NCBI GenBank assembly: GCA_004151065.3
Contig: NWUY0300013463.1
Span: 20,778 to 37,306 of the forward strand
DNA from: Larix sibirica
Lineage: Eukaryota > Streptophyta > Pinopsida > Pinales > Pinaceae
Length of the DNA stretch: 16,529 nt
Reading direction: 5' to 3'
In this document: one piece after another, positions 1 to 9,775 of the stretch
Layout of the letters: each line of letters opens with the position of its first letter
Numbering within the stretch: position 1 is the first letter of the stretch
Made by a program: the position numbers and the translations under genes
Notes under the pieces: model-generated
Told to the model about the DNA's origin: nothing
The model's database searches: none
Seen by the model: the letters and a program-made list of their open reading frames with translations, nothing else

Positions 1-3000
1 CAAAAAACATCGTTTAAGGCCTAAAAATGGCCTCGGAAGTTTGGGACCCAAAAACCATATAAAATTGCCAAGGAGATGGAAAACCATTGTGAGTTAGTGG
101 AAGAGGTGGGTGGAAACTGATATCCAAATGGATAATATATAATTATAAAATATTATTTTGAAATGCAATTAAAAATTAAAAAAAATAGTATTAATATATT
201 TTAATATTACTCAATTTCGGGGTTCCGTGAATTGATGACATAACATGTGCCTTCATAATGTAGTATGTCATTTTGCTTTAGATGTTTATCATATTGGAAT
301 ATGTTATTATTTGAGGGAATTTCATCACAAATTACCTAGTTTGATGTTATGTGTATTGACGTTGAAACTCAACAATTTATATTGCATGGATCACCATCAA
401 ATTTAGTTGCTTATGTTTGAAATTAATCGTCGTAAATTGATTTATGTATGATAAATAATAATTGATGATATGATGCATGAAAATGATAGAAGTGAATGTA
501 TTTTCGATGTGCTATTTGTTGGATACATTGAAGGTTTTCTTAGTGTGACAAGGAAAGAACATGTGCATAGTGATGCAAGGTTACGTCAATAGCACAAAGA
601 CTTTAGATTGAGTCAGGATAGTGTAATATATTATGTCACACTTTTATTTGATATTTTGAATTACACAAATGAAACTCTTTGATGTGTGGGATATTTATTG
701 TGTGCGGGAACAAGGGTTTCGATTGCCAGTCAATCTACACAAGGGTAATGGGGTTGTATGGGGGGATGTAAACAATAAAAATAACACATATCTCCACGCG
801 ACATGTTGAAAAGTAAGTGATACTTTTACCTATGAAATGCATGTTTTCATGAGGGCGGGCCACGTATTTGGTCACTCATGAGGTTTGACTAGGGGGCATG
901 TAATAATTTTTCAACCTTATTCCTTAGTGACCATTAATATCTGAATAGGGTAGGGACAAATTGATTTAATATGGTCTCAATCATCATACCATTTCCCCAT
1001 AGTGGAAAAATAAATACTTTAAGGGCATGTGTATGATCATGGCACCCTTGATATTTACTTGGTAAACTAATCTACAGTAAGGAATTAAAACACTTTATGG
1101 CTAGATGCATTCCTCTAAAAGATAAATGAATTAGTGATATATTGTTAAAGCATATAGAAAAGCATAAGTGTATGAAAATGAAATAAATGAAAACAAATTA
1201 ATTTAAATAAAATCATCTACATAAAAAGAAGGAAAATATTTAGATAAAAAGGGGGAAAATATTTAGATAAAAAGGGGGAAAATATTTAGATAAAAAGGGG
1301 GAAAATATTAACTCAAACACATTCCTTTAATCGAGGAGACGAAATAGAAAGGGAAATCTAAATTAAAAGGGGAATAAATTAAAAGGGAGGGTAAACTCAA
1401 GTCCGCAAACACATTTAGATAATGAAAAGGAAATCAAGGGAATATCTAGGAGTGATTATAGGAAGATTGAGGAAAGGAGAGGATAAAACAAAATTAATAT
1501 TTCTTAAAAATGAATTAGTTTTGCATGAGGGTAATAAGATGACACATAGGGGGGGTGAATAATAATCAAATTGCAATTAAAATTCTAATTTTGCATGGAT
1601 GAGACATGTGGAAAACACCTAAAATACTATAAAAGAAAGATGAGGCCTTCAGCTAAGGGATATTTTTCCCTAATATTGCATGGTTGAGATAATACTGAAA
1701 TTTAGAGCTGACTATTGAGAGTTTGGTCAATTGGAAGTGATCGAGGTTGGGAGGCCTAATAGCTTCGAGATACACTATCCAATCATGCTAGTTTTACTTC
1801 TTCCATACAACCTCATTGTATCATAGGAATCCTTGGGGAAGAAGTGTACCCATTGGGAATAGGAAAGGTGGCCAAACAATGGATCCATAGGATTGGCAAA
1901 GTGATGGCAATATCTTGGGAGATTGAAGAGGGTTTGTAACATCAAATCCATCGCGATACTTGGATATAATCTGTGACACATAAACATGCTAGTTTTCCAA
2001 TAACATTTATTTTGTTGTATAAAATCACATTTTTTGTAATTGTTTAATATCGCATGTAAAACACAAAATAAATAGATTTTTATAATATGGTATTTTATAT
2101 GCATTATGCATGCAAGGTAATATCTTGTAGCTGATTAAAAATGCACTTAGATAACCACATCAATGCTATTGATTGAGGGTATTAAATTCCCGATACTTCC
2201 AGTATTTTAAGTATAAGTTTGAATTCATGGGGGAGCTCGACGAATTTAGAGATCATCATAGTCTTCATCTTTCCTACCCATCACAATTAGAGAATCGACT
2301 TGGTAAATGTTGATCCAGAAAATGCGGCTGCTAGGGTAAACACAATTATACTAAAATTGTTGTTAATCCTTAGATACCATTTACAATTGGATCACAATAT
2401 CATTCCCAAATTATCCCCAAAATGATTTTTAGCCTTTTGTTGTTTAGATTGGTTTTTGTAAGTTTAAAATCATATTGGCGAGAATGATAATCTTTAGAAG
2501 AAACCCATTGACATCCTCTGTAATTTCATAAAATGGTACTGAAACCCTACATATAAAACTATGTACTCCGACTGCAAATCCAATGATGGGGTTCTCACAA
2601 CCTTGCCACATAGGAATATATAACCATGGAATAAATTGATGGTGTTTCCAACTAGGCACCTATCATAGACCTATACTCCTTGGGGTTTAAATAAGAGAAC
2701 CTTCGGCTCGATCATCCACCCTCTTGGTGTTTGATGAAATAAAATCTTATTTTAACTGTTATTAATTTTAGAATGAGGCTACAAAATACTAGTGGATTGT
2801 CATACAAGTGGATTGGCACTTCCCCATCAATATTGAAAGTGCATACCTAAATGATTTCTATCAATTGTGTGGTAATGACCACATGTGGTGACTCTGAATC
2901 GCCTCCAGTTGTTGTTATATTAATAGGTTGTGTTAGGTAACTTTCTAAGTAGGATATGTTATGGAATCTATGGGATAAATAAATCTATAGAGTAGCATGA

Positions 3001-3266
3001 ACTAATCACCTAAGGACTTTGATCTATTTATAACTAGAAAATAAACTTAACCACTCATAATTTCTGCCAGATCTATATGTGTTTGGCAAAATCTCCTTTC
3101 CAATCATCAATACTCCTAGTATTTAATTGATGAATGTAGCTTTAGCATTTATCCTAGGGTACTAATATATTTTTTTATAACAATATTAGAACATCTCTCT
3201 TGATAAGTTACAACTATTTTGTAATATAAAATTGCTTCGAGAAAAATGGTTTAAACACCTTGTGAC
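1..3266. other. AT-rich gene-poor flank
   Basis: I see no convincing gene here. The longest open frames are on the minus strand at 1775-2104 (109 codons) and 2444-2659 (71 codons). Neither shows a recognisable domain, and open frames of that size are not rare in a stretch this long. The only structured item is the 23-bp tandem repeat near 1233-1309. The sequence changes character at about 3284, where it becomes G-rich on the + strand; that is taken as the left end of the LINE. Degraded transposon sequence too old to recognise by eye could be present. Confidence 0.6.
1233..1309. repeat. 23-bp minisatellite, about 3.3 copies
   Basis: The unit is A4-TATTTAGAT-A5-G5 (23 bp). It starts at 1233, 1256 and 1279 in three identical full copies, and a partial fourth copy starts at 1302 and breaks down after AAAATATT. 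The bases just before 1233 (a run like ATAAAAAGAAGG) look like a diverged end of a preceding copy. Identical units suggest recent slippage or unequal exchange. Confidence 0.9.
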
Positions 3267-3283
3267 AAAATTTTTATCTACAT
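3267..3283 (+). repeat. Left target-site duplication of the LINE
   Basis: The 10-mer TTATCTACAT at 3274-3283 is repeated exactly at 9766-9775, directly after the A-tail of the LINE. Extended leftwards into the A-run, the two 17-mers agree at 14 of 17 positions. An A-rich start of the duplication is what L1-type target-primed reverse transcription usually leaves. A competing, gapped match exists at 3365-3379, so the exact boundary is not fully settled. Confidence 0.6.
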
Positions 3284-3708
3284 TTGAGGATGGCTTGGGG
3301 TAGGGTTTTGGGGTGTTTTCAGGATTTTCTGCAATCCTGGGCTGAAAATGCAGGTTGAAGGTGGCTACATCAAGTAACAAACAATTTGGAGTCACGTTGG
3401 CTTACTCGAGCTAACTTAGTACCAACCAAGTATAAAAATAAGTGGGAACCTGGCGTACGTTTGTTATTTTTTATGCACCTTTAACCTGTCTCTTTTTAGT
3501 TTGGTTGTGGGTACCAGTTTTTAGTGGTGTTCTGGTTGGTTTTGATCTTTTATTGTTTCTTTTGGAGCTTGTGTTTTTTGGTGGGGTCATTTTCTACAGG
3601 ATTTGCCCAGGCTTTCGTCCTATTAGCTCTGCTGACATCTGTCTTTTGGCACACTCCCCACATTGTTAGTGGTGACAGCTGCCGGTTGTTTGAAGTGGTA
3701 GGTCATCG
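3284..3708 (+). other. LINE 5' leader / presumed internal promoter region
   Basis: About 425 bp between the left target-site duplication and the first ORF1 ATG. It starts with a G-rich stretch (3284-3320), carries TATAAAAATA at 3431-3440, then turns strongly T- and GT-rich (3465-3600). Small open frames here (3442-3669, 3524-3733) encode only hydrophobic low-complexity peptides and are probably by-products of the T-rich composition. LINEs normally carry their promoter in this region; the TATA-like motif is a candidate only. Confidence 0.5.
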
Positions 3709-5469
3709 ATGGGACGTCAGAGTCATGACTTAGGTTTGCACTTTCCTTTGGCGGATTTCGAGGTAATTATTCCAAACGCTTGTGAGGTGTGGAGAGGGTT
3801 TCATGGTGTGGTCACTGGTGTTCTCCCTAGTGAAAGCCAGGAACCAGATTCCTGTCCTAAGCCTCGTTCTGGATGGTCAAACCACTTTAAGGGGTTGAAG
3901 GCTCGAAAGCGGCGGCAGGTGAAAACCTTGAAGGTTAGAGAAGGTCTGGCTCGTTTTCACATCCCATAAGAGACAAATATGGCACGTATTGAAATGTTGA
4001 GTGCGCGGGCTATTGTAGGTAGATTGGAGTTTACGGCTGGGGATCAGATGGAGCTGGTGGAGTGGGTTCGAAAGCATTGGATGCCTGTAGTTGGGGATAT
4101 GCCGCGAGTAATGCAGTTGTTAAATGGCTGGATTATGTTCATCTTTACTAAGCTAGAGCATGTGGGTTTGATTCTGAAGAGATTCTGGTGCTTTAAGGAG
4201 GGCTCTTTTTGTTTGAAGAAATGGCATTTGTCATTTGATCCCCTCCGGGAGAAACAGAGTATTCGCCATTTGTGGCTGCTTATCCCGGGCCTTCCGATAG
4301 AACTTTGGAATGAGAATATTTTGATTGGTATAGCTAATACCGTTGGGCGTTTTGTTCGTCTGGATAATTGTTCCCTTCATGGTTTTGATCGTCGGTCTGC
4401 TAGAGTTATGGTGGAGTTTGAAATAGCCCGTGGCCTGCCAACGGAGGTGGAATTGGTGTGGAGGTCTAGGGTTTGGCGACAGAGGCTGGATTACTTTCGG
4501 ATTCCATTTCGTTGTCGCCTTTGTCAACTTACTGGACATGTTCGTGCTCATTGCCCGGAGATTCAGGCTGGGGCTCATTGGTGGCATTCCTCCTCTCGGT
4601 CTGGGTCTTCCACTCAAAACTTTGCAAGTTCAACTGGGGCCTTTGCAGGAATTGCTTCTCGATCGGGTAATATTTCACCTCGTTTAGGATCTCCTATTCC
4701 TTTTATTCCTAAAGAAGATTTAATGTGTGCTCGGGATGCTGATGCTATTTTGGATAAAAAACTTGCCTCGAGTCATATTGTTTTGAATCTGGGGATTGTG
4801 GGGATTTCGGCTTCTTTTAATAGGGGAGAATCCCTTTCTGCTAAGTCAAAGGCCTGCCAGGGGATTTTTGGGGAGGGTCCTCTGGCAGAGGTAGGGGGTG
4901 TGGACTCTGTTTTTCCCTCAGAGGTGGAGTGAGGTTTTGGTAATGTTCTTGTAGATCATGAAGATAATGTGGTATTTGGTAATGCCTTGAGTTGTAGTGA
5001 TAATGTTTTGACTGGGGATCCTCTTGGGGTGGATAGGGGTGCTATGGCTCCTATGGAGCATGGACCATATACTTATGATGATACTGTATTGTTGAGTGAA
5101 GCTGGATATTTTCCGAATCCCGATGTAATTACCCCATTATAGATCTTTTCTAAAAATACCTCTAATAATCCTCATGTGCAGTCGGTTAACTCTATCAGAT
5201 TTCAAAATGTAATAGTTCAGAAATCTAGGAAGAATGGTAGGTGGGGGAAGGGATTGGACTGTGATCCGGAACATGATGTAATTCCTGTCTCAGAAAGGAT
5301 TAGACTGGGAGAGGAGGCGGTTGATCCTAAAGCTGTATCTGAGGCAGTTGGTGGGTGTCAGGATGTTACATCTATATCTGGAAAGAATTTCTTAGGTAAG
5401 GGATTGGATGATTCTTCTGTTTGTTTTGGGGGCCTTAGAGCTAATATCCCCCGAGCCATTGTTCCTTAA
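3709..5469 (+). pseudogene. LINE ORF1 (DUF4283-like and CCHC zinc knuckle), three stops
   Basis: ORF1 proteins of plant L1 elements bind the element RNA and form the ribonucleoprotein. One phase runs 587 codons from the ATG at 3709 (first ATG after the in-frame TGA at 3691) to the TAA at 5467. It is broken only by TAA 3967, TGA 4930 and TAG 5140; there is no frameshift. The segment around 3979-4500 has the pattern of DUF4283 (LRHLW-like 'IRHLWLLIPGLPIELWNE', then 'ARVMVEFE'). A knuckle CRLCQLTGHVRAHC (C-x2-C-x4-H-x4-C) follows at 4513-4554. The rest is a Ser/Gly-rich then acidic low-complexity tail ending in a basic patch near 5218-5250. Each stop could come from CAA, CGA or CAG by one C-to-T change. 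The family call is firm; the protein can no longer be made as one chain. Confidence 0.88.
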
Positions 5470-6211
5470 TGTCTATTTTCTCTCTTAACATTCGGGGGTT
5501 GGGGAGGGCTGTGCGAGTAAGGGCTCTCTCAAACTTAATTTCTACTTCTCGTCCAAGTATTCTTTTATTGCAGGAGACAATGTGTGATGATGTTTCTTCT
5601 ATTTCTAAAATAGCGAGGGTTCTAACTGGTTGGGAAATTTCAGCTGTCGGCTCGAGTGGGATGTCTGGGGGTCTGTTGGTGGCATGGGATCCCCGAGTCT
5701 ATTCCTTTTCAGTATTTAAGACTTCTTGGGGCATATTGATGGATGGGTCCTGCAGATCTATAGATTTTCGTCTTTCCATTCTTAACTGTTATGCCCCTTA
5801 TAAAAACAGAGAAGTTTTCTGGATCGGGTTGCAGTCCTCTGGGTTTTAAGGATGGAAAATATTATTGTTGCGGGGGATCTTAACTTTACTAGGCTGGCAT
5901 AGGAAGTTTGGGGTTCTAGTGCTAAAATGGATGTCTTGGAAAACTTCTTTTCTGTGTATCTTATTAATAATAATCTTATTGATGTATGTACTGGATCCTT
6001 TGTCCCAACCTGGACCAATGGTAGACGAGGGTGTGAGGGTATACATAAGAGACTTGATAAATTCCTGGTTAATGCTAATTTTATGGAATCTTGCAATCGG
6101 TATAGATCCTGGGAGGGGGACTCAAAGATTTCGAATCATTGGCCCGTCTTCTTGCAGTTGGAGGACAATGTTACGAAGTTTAATTATCTTTTCAAGTTTG
6201 ACTATTCCTAG
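5469..6211 (+). pseudogene. ORF2 endonuclease domain (EEP/APE-like)
   Basis: Motifs in order: SLNIRGLGR with the metal-binding Asn, LLLQET with the catalytic Glu, LNCYAPY, IIVAGDLNF (GDxN at 5876-5884), HKRLDKFLV, and SNHWPV at 6131-6148. In active APE-like nucleases the last motif is SDH; here the Asp codon is AAT (6134-6136), one G-to-A from GAT. The first half is in the phase of 5469, and everything after about 5845 is in the phase of 5927, so one base appears lost (or two gained) just before GDLN. TAG at 5900 and TAG at 6209 (where Trp is usual) also break it. Confidence 0.88.
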
Positions 6212-6799
6212 TTATCAAATGCTGAATTTGGTCACTTTGTTAAAGATGTTTGGTTACAGGCTGTGAGTGAGTATGACTTAAACCCTGTTGATCTTTTTTG
6301 CTTCAAGCTGAAAGTTCTAAAAGGTAAAGTAACCAATTGGATTCATCAGAAGAAACAACAGGACAGGCGGTGTTTGGTTGAAATTGAAAATCAGCTGCAG
6401 AAGTTATATCAGTTTAATGTGGAGGTGCCTTTAGATTGCAATGGTTTGGAGCTTCTCAAAAGCCTGGAAATCGAAAAAGAGAGAATTTACTTAACTGAAG
6501 AGAAGGAATGGCGTTTGAAAAGTAGGGCTTTATGGGTGAAGGTGGGTGATAAAAATACTAGGTTTTTCCATACTTTTGCATCTGCTAGGAGAAATAATAA
6601 CACTATCTGGAAATTATCTGATGAAGAGGGGATTGGAGTAGCAGGGATTCCGGATCTACAGGCTCAAGCTAAAAAACATTTCAGTAAGGTCTTTTCAGAC
6701 GATAGAAGTTGTGATTTAATCTCACAACTTCAAGTGGCCAGACTCTATCCTAAATTCTTTGAGATTGAGGATGCTGAGTTTTTATGTTCGGAGGTCACT

Positions 6800-7760
6800 T
6801 TAGAAGAGGTGGAAAGAACTCTTGAACTTTTTGCCAAAGAGAGAAGTCCAGGGCCATATGGCTGGACTGTGGAGCTATTTCTACATTTTCTGGATATTAT
6901 GGGCGAGGATATTGTTAGGATGGTTGAGTTCACTAGAATTCAGGGGTATATTTCTGGCACTTTGAATTCTACTTTATTACCCTTATCACAAAGGTCAATG
7001 ACCCTAAGACCTTTGGTGATTTCAGACCCATTGCTCTATGCAACTTTGCATATAAAATTGTTTCGAAGATTATTGCAGGTCGTCTCAAGCCTGTGTTCTC
7101 AAATTTCATCACACCATAACAGTTTGGCTTTTTATAGGATAGACAAATGCATGATGCAGTTGGTATTACTCAAGAGTTATTACATACTATAAAATGTAAA
7201 AAACAGCAAGCTATTTTGCTTAAAATGGACTTAGAGAAGGCATATGAGAGGGTTAATTGGGACTATTTGAGGATTGTCTTGATTCAGATTGGTGTGCCTG
7301 CCTTAGCCATTAACTGGATCATGGCTTGTGTGAATACGATGAATATTGCAATCCTTGTTAATGGGGTTCCTACTTCTTTTTTCAGTTGCTCAAGAGGTAT
7401 TCGACAGGGTTGTTCGATGTCACCCTTATTATTTCGGTTGGTGATTGATGGGTTGAGTAGGTTGATCACACAAACCAAAGAACAGGGTAAGTTAAAAGGC
7501 ATAAGAATATCCAAGGATCTATATTTAACACATGTCCTTTTTGTAGATGATGTTTTGATTGCTGGTAATGAGTCAGTAGAGGAATGGAGAATGTTGCATG
7601 AGATTATTGACCTGTTCTGTAAGGCTTCTGGCATGCGGGTAAGTTTAAAAAAATCTTGCTTTTTTGAGAATCTGGTTGAAGATGACAGGGTGTCAGATAT
7701 TCAATCCTTGCTACCATATAAATGTTGTAAGATGTATGATGGTTTTACATATCTTGGCTT
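6800..7760 (+). pseudogene. ORF2 reverse transcriptase domain (non-LTR, L1 type)
   Basis: The start is marked by RSPGPYGWTVE near 6841 (usually SPGPDGW; Asp to Tyr here), followed by a phase change near 6980-6990. The downstream phase carries [11 protein letters not shown], then LLKMDLEKAYERVNWD (motif A, Asp at 7228), RGIRQGCSMSPLLF (motif B), and LFVDDVLI (motif C, Asp-Asp at 7546-7551; plant L1 more often has FADD). The thumb-like 'GGKLTLEKSVLMGTPVYW' follows near 7861. Catalytic aspartates are all present. TAA 7117 and TAG 7135 sit in the segment that normally reads QFGF-x-x-x-RQ. The identification is secure. Confidence 0.93.
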
Positions 7761-8304
7761 TCACTTAAAGCCAAATGGTTATCTAGCTAAAGAATGGGAT
7801 TGGCTAATCAAGAGGTTCGAATCTAGAATTTCTCATTGGACATATCGTCTGCTGTCTATTGGTGGTAAGCTCACTCTAGAAAAATCTGTGTTGATGGGGA
7901 CTCCGGTCTATTGGTTCTCACTTCTTCTAGTACCATGTTCAGTTATCAATTCTCTTAGAAGACTACTTTTTAATTTTTTATAGACTGGAGGTCTGAAATG
8001 AGCTAGTCTGACCTTGATCGGGTGGGAGAGGATATCACTTCCTTTTACTTCTAGGGGATAGGGGATTAAAGACCTAATTGTTTTCAGCGAGGCTTTGAGG
8101 CTGAAAAGTCTGTGGAGAGCTATCTATGGCAATTCTCTTTGGTTGAAAGTTATCCACCATAAATATATTAAAACTAAGATTTCTTTTTGGTTAAGGCAGC
8201 CTAGGAAGAAGGTTCGGGGGGTCTCTCCGATTTGGAATGGATTCCTAAAAGTTTACTGTTGGTTTGCTTTGGAACTTTGATGGAAAATTGGAAATGGTAC
8301 TGAA

Positions 8305-9582
8305 GTGGCTATCGGTGTAGATCCTATCTTGGGCCTAAAAGAGACATTTAAATTATCCCCTGAACTCTCTTGTTATTTGAAGAAGGCTAGTCTGATTACG
8401 CTAAACTCCATTGTTAATAATGATTCAAGTGGTTATTGGCTGAATGTTGAGGATCTTAAGTTGCCACATGAGCTGATCCAAGAATGGGAGATTTATATCC
8501 ATGGGACGAATGCAGCAGGTATTCGGCTTTGTGCTGAAGATGATGTGGTGGTTTGGGGTGGCAATGAAGCCTCTGGCAGCGTTACTGCTAGCTCAGCATA
8601 CAACTGTATTATCAAACGAAGGTGTATCTTCCCTAACCATTGGTGGTATAGGAAAATTTGGCATTGGTTCATGCCAATGAAGCTGAAATGTTTCAGTTGG
8701 TTTATGTTAATGGAGAGTTTAAAGACATGGGACAATCTGTCTTTGTTGGGTTGGATTGGTCCTAGCTGTTGTATTTTGTGCAGAAACCATTCGGAATCAA
8801 CTACCCATCTATTCTTAGAATGCTCCTTCACTCTGGAACTATGGGAGAAGTTCTACCAGATATTTGATATTACTGATAAATGGAATGGTACTTCTGTAGT
8901 TTCTTGTTTACAGGTTTGGACGAGGAAATGTCGGAAGTTCTTGACATTGCCTATTTTCATTTGCTGGACTGTTTGGTATATTAGAAACAAGGTTAGTTTT
9001 GAAGATCTTAAGCCAAATGTGGATGGTACATTTAATATTATTCTCTCACATTACATGCAGTACCAGATAGATATGATTTCACCAGTACAGAGGAATGTTG
9101 GGGAATTTCACTTCATTATAATTGAACCTGTTCTATTTTGTGATGGGGCTGCCAATTTGGGAAATTGTGGTGCAGGTGGGGTGATTTTTATAAATCATTC
9201 TCACTTTTATACCCTTCGTCTGAAATGTGGTAGAGGTTCGAATATGAAGGTGGAACTCTTGGCATTGTGGTGTGTCTCTCGTGTAGCTAATCTTTTTGGG
9301 TTAGTAAATGTGAAGATCTTTGGTGACTCACGCGTTACTATTAAATGGGCAAGAGGTGAGTATGACCTTATGGTCTTAAATTTGGTCAGCTGGTGCAGGA
9401 GAGTTAAGGCTGAACTTAGTACTTTTAGATCTGTTACTTTGGAACATATTTACAGAGAATTCAATGATCAGGCAGATAGTTTATCTAAGTTGGCACTTGA
9501 TGGCGAGGAGGACATTTTGCTATGGGATGAATATTGGGAGAATCAGTTGATTGATTCGGGAACTCATATTTTCCTGATCTGA
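8305..9582 (+). CDS. Uninterrupted ORF2 C-terminus: zinc knuckle and RNase H
   Basis: These 425 codons are the longest open stretch in the window. They are the tail of ORF2, not an independent gene: the same phase continues upstream through TGA 8278 to 7147. Residues about 115-175 form the zf-RVT region with CILC...H...C (C-x2-C-x8-H-x4-C, from residue 156). Residues about 275-396 form an RNase H: FCDGAANLG (Asp 280), KVELLAL (Glu 317), IFGDSRVTI (Asp 341), REFNDQADSLSK (Asp 391). All four acidic active-site residues are kept. A C-terminal RNase H of this type is a known addition in many plant L1 lineages. The ATG at 8305 is simply the first Met after the stop, so separate translation is unlikely. 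Confidence 0.85.
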   Translation: MAIGVDPILGLKETFKLSPELSCYLKKASLITLNSIVNNDSSGYWLNVEDLKLPHELIQEWEIYIHGTNAAGIRLCAEDDVVVWGGNEASGSVTASSAYNCIIKRRCIFPNHWWYRKIWHWFMPMKLKCFSWFMLMESLKTWDNLSLLGWIGPSCCILCRNHSESTTHLFLECSFTLELWEKFYQIFDITDKWNGTSVVSCLQVWTRKCRKFLTLPIFICWTVWYIRNKVSFEDLKPNVDGTFNIILSHYMQYQIDMISPVQRNVGEFHFIIIEPVLFCDGAANLGNCGAGGVIFINHSHFYTLRLKCGRGSNMKVELLALWCVSRVANLFGLVNVKIFGDSRVTIKWARGEYDLMVLNLVSWCRRVKAELSTFRSVTLEHIYREFNDQADSLSKLALDGEEDILLWDEYWENQLIDSGTHIFLI

Positions 9583-9763
9583 TTTTGTATTCAGCTCTTT
9601 TTTGATATTAGTCTATTGGCTTATCCTTTGTAAATTTTGTATGACCGAGACTCTCTTTGTTGAGAAGTTCTTTGGAAAAACACCTTTAGTAGACCTAATC
9701 ATGTACTATTTGATTCAGAAATTGAATATCAATAATATGCTTTTTTTTGCGGGGAAAAAAAAA
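9583..9763 (+). other. LINE 3' UTR and A-tail
   Basis: About 170 bp after the ORF2 stop, ending in T8-GC-GGGG followed by nine A at 9755-9763. The short 3' UTR and simple A-tail are typical of L1-clade elements in plants. Only AATAAT-like, not exact, polyadenylation motifs lie just before the end (near 9731). Confidence 0.8.
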
Positions 9764-9775
9764 GCTTATCTACAT
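9759..9775 (+). repeat. Right target-site duplication of the LINE
   Basis: TTATCTACAT at 9766-9775 matches 3274-3283 exactly; the A-run just before it overlaps the element's tail, with GC at 9764-9765 as the mismatching bases. It lies immediately behind the A-tail, where the duplication must be. Confidence 0.6.

Larger units (their letters stand above)
5469..9582 (+). pseudogene. LINE ORF2 polyprotein (endonuclease, reverse transcriptase, RNase H), disrupted
   Basis: ORF2 supplies the enzymes of retrotransposition: it nicks the target and copies the RNA there. It begins at ATG 5469, sharing its A with the ORF1 stop (TAATG), and spans about 1,370 codons, in the usual range for plant L1. Domains in order: exonuclease-endonuclease-phosphatase fold (about 5469-6211), a charged linker, reverse transcriptase (about 6800-7760), CCHC knuckle (8770-8823), RNase H (9127-9495). 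Damage seen: phase change near 5840-5850, TAG 5900, TAG 6209, phase change near 6980-6990, TAA 7117, TAG 7135, TAG 7981, TGA 7999, TAG 8059, TGA 8278. Both phase changes are net -1. The final 425 codons (8305-9582) are uninterrupted. It cannot yield a working full-length protein. Confidence 0.92.
3284..9763 (+). mobile_element. L1-type non-LTR retrotransposon (LINE), near full length, inactive
   Basis: Element of about 6.5 kb with the order expected for plant L1: a 5' leader, ORF1 with a CCHC knuckle, ORF2 with endonuclease, reverse transcriptase, C-terminal zinc knuckle and RNase H, then a short 3' UTR and a terminal A-run preceded by TTTTTTTTGCGGGG. A 10-bp exact flanking repeat supports a single complete insertion by target-primed reverse transcription. 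The element is dead: at least 11 in-frame stops and two net -1 frameshifts lie in its two ORFs. It shows no internal deletion that I can detect, so it is fairly young or decayed mainly by point mutation. The left end could instead lie near 3380 if the alternative flanking repeat is right. Confidence 0.9.

Noticed and set aside
1775-2104. Minus-strand open frame of 109 codons
   Set aside because: No domain, no coding-like continuation in the same phase, and an AT-rich Leu/Ile/Tyr/His composition typical of chance translation.
2444-2659. Minus-strand open frame of 71 codons
   Set aside because: No recognisable motif, and the phase closes on both sides without a continuing pattern.
3365-3379. 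Alternative left target-site duplication: CTACATCAAGTAACA versus CTACATAAGTAACA at 9770-9783
   Set aside because: It needs a one-base gap and would begin six bases behind the A-tail, while the 3274-3283 match is exact, starts in an A-run and leaves the G-rich start inside the element. It remains a fallback.
3442-3733. Small open frames in the LINE leader
   Set aside because: Both encode hydrophobic Phe/Leu/Val-rich peptides explained by the T-rich leader; the first lacks an ATG.
4231-4617. Minus-strand 128-codon open frame opposite LINE ORF1
   Set aside because: It is a shadow of ORF1; the + strand shows the conserved Gag-like and CCHC motifs. The same holds for the minus-strand frames at 7284-7634 and 8493-8831.
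7814-7824. GGTTCGAATC, resembling a tRNA T-loop
   Set aside because: It lies inside ORF2 reverse transcriptase coding sequence and has no surrounding cloverleaf.
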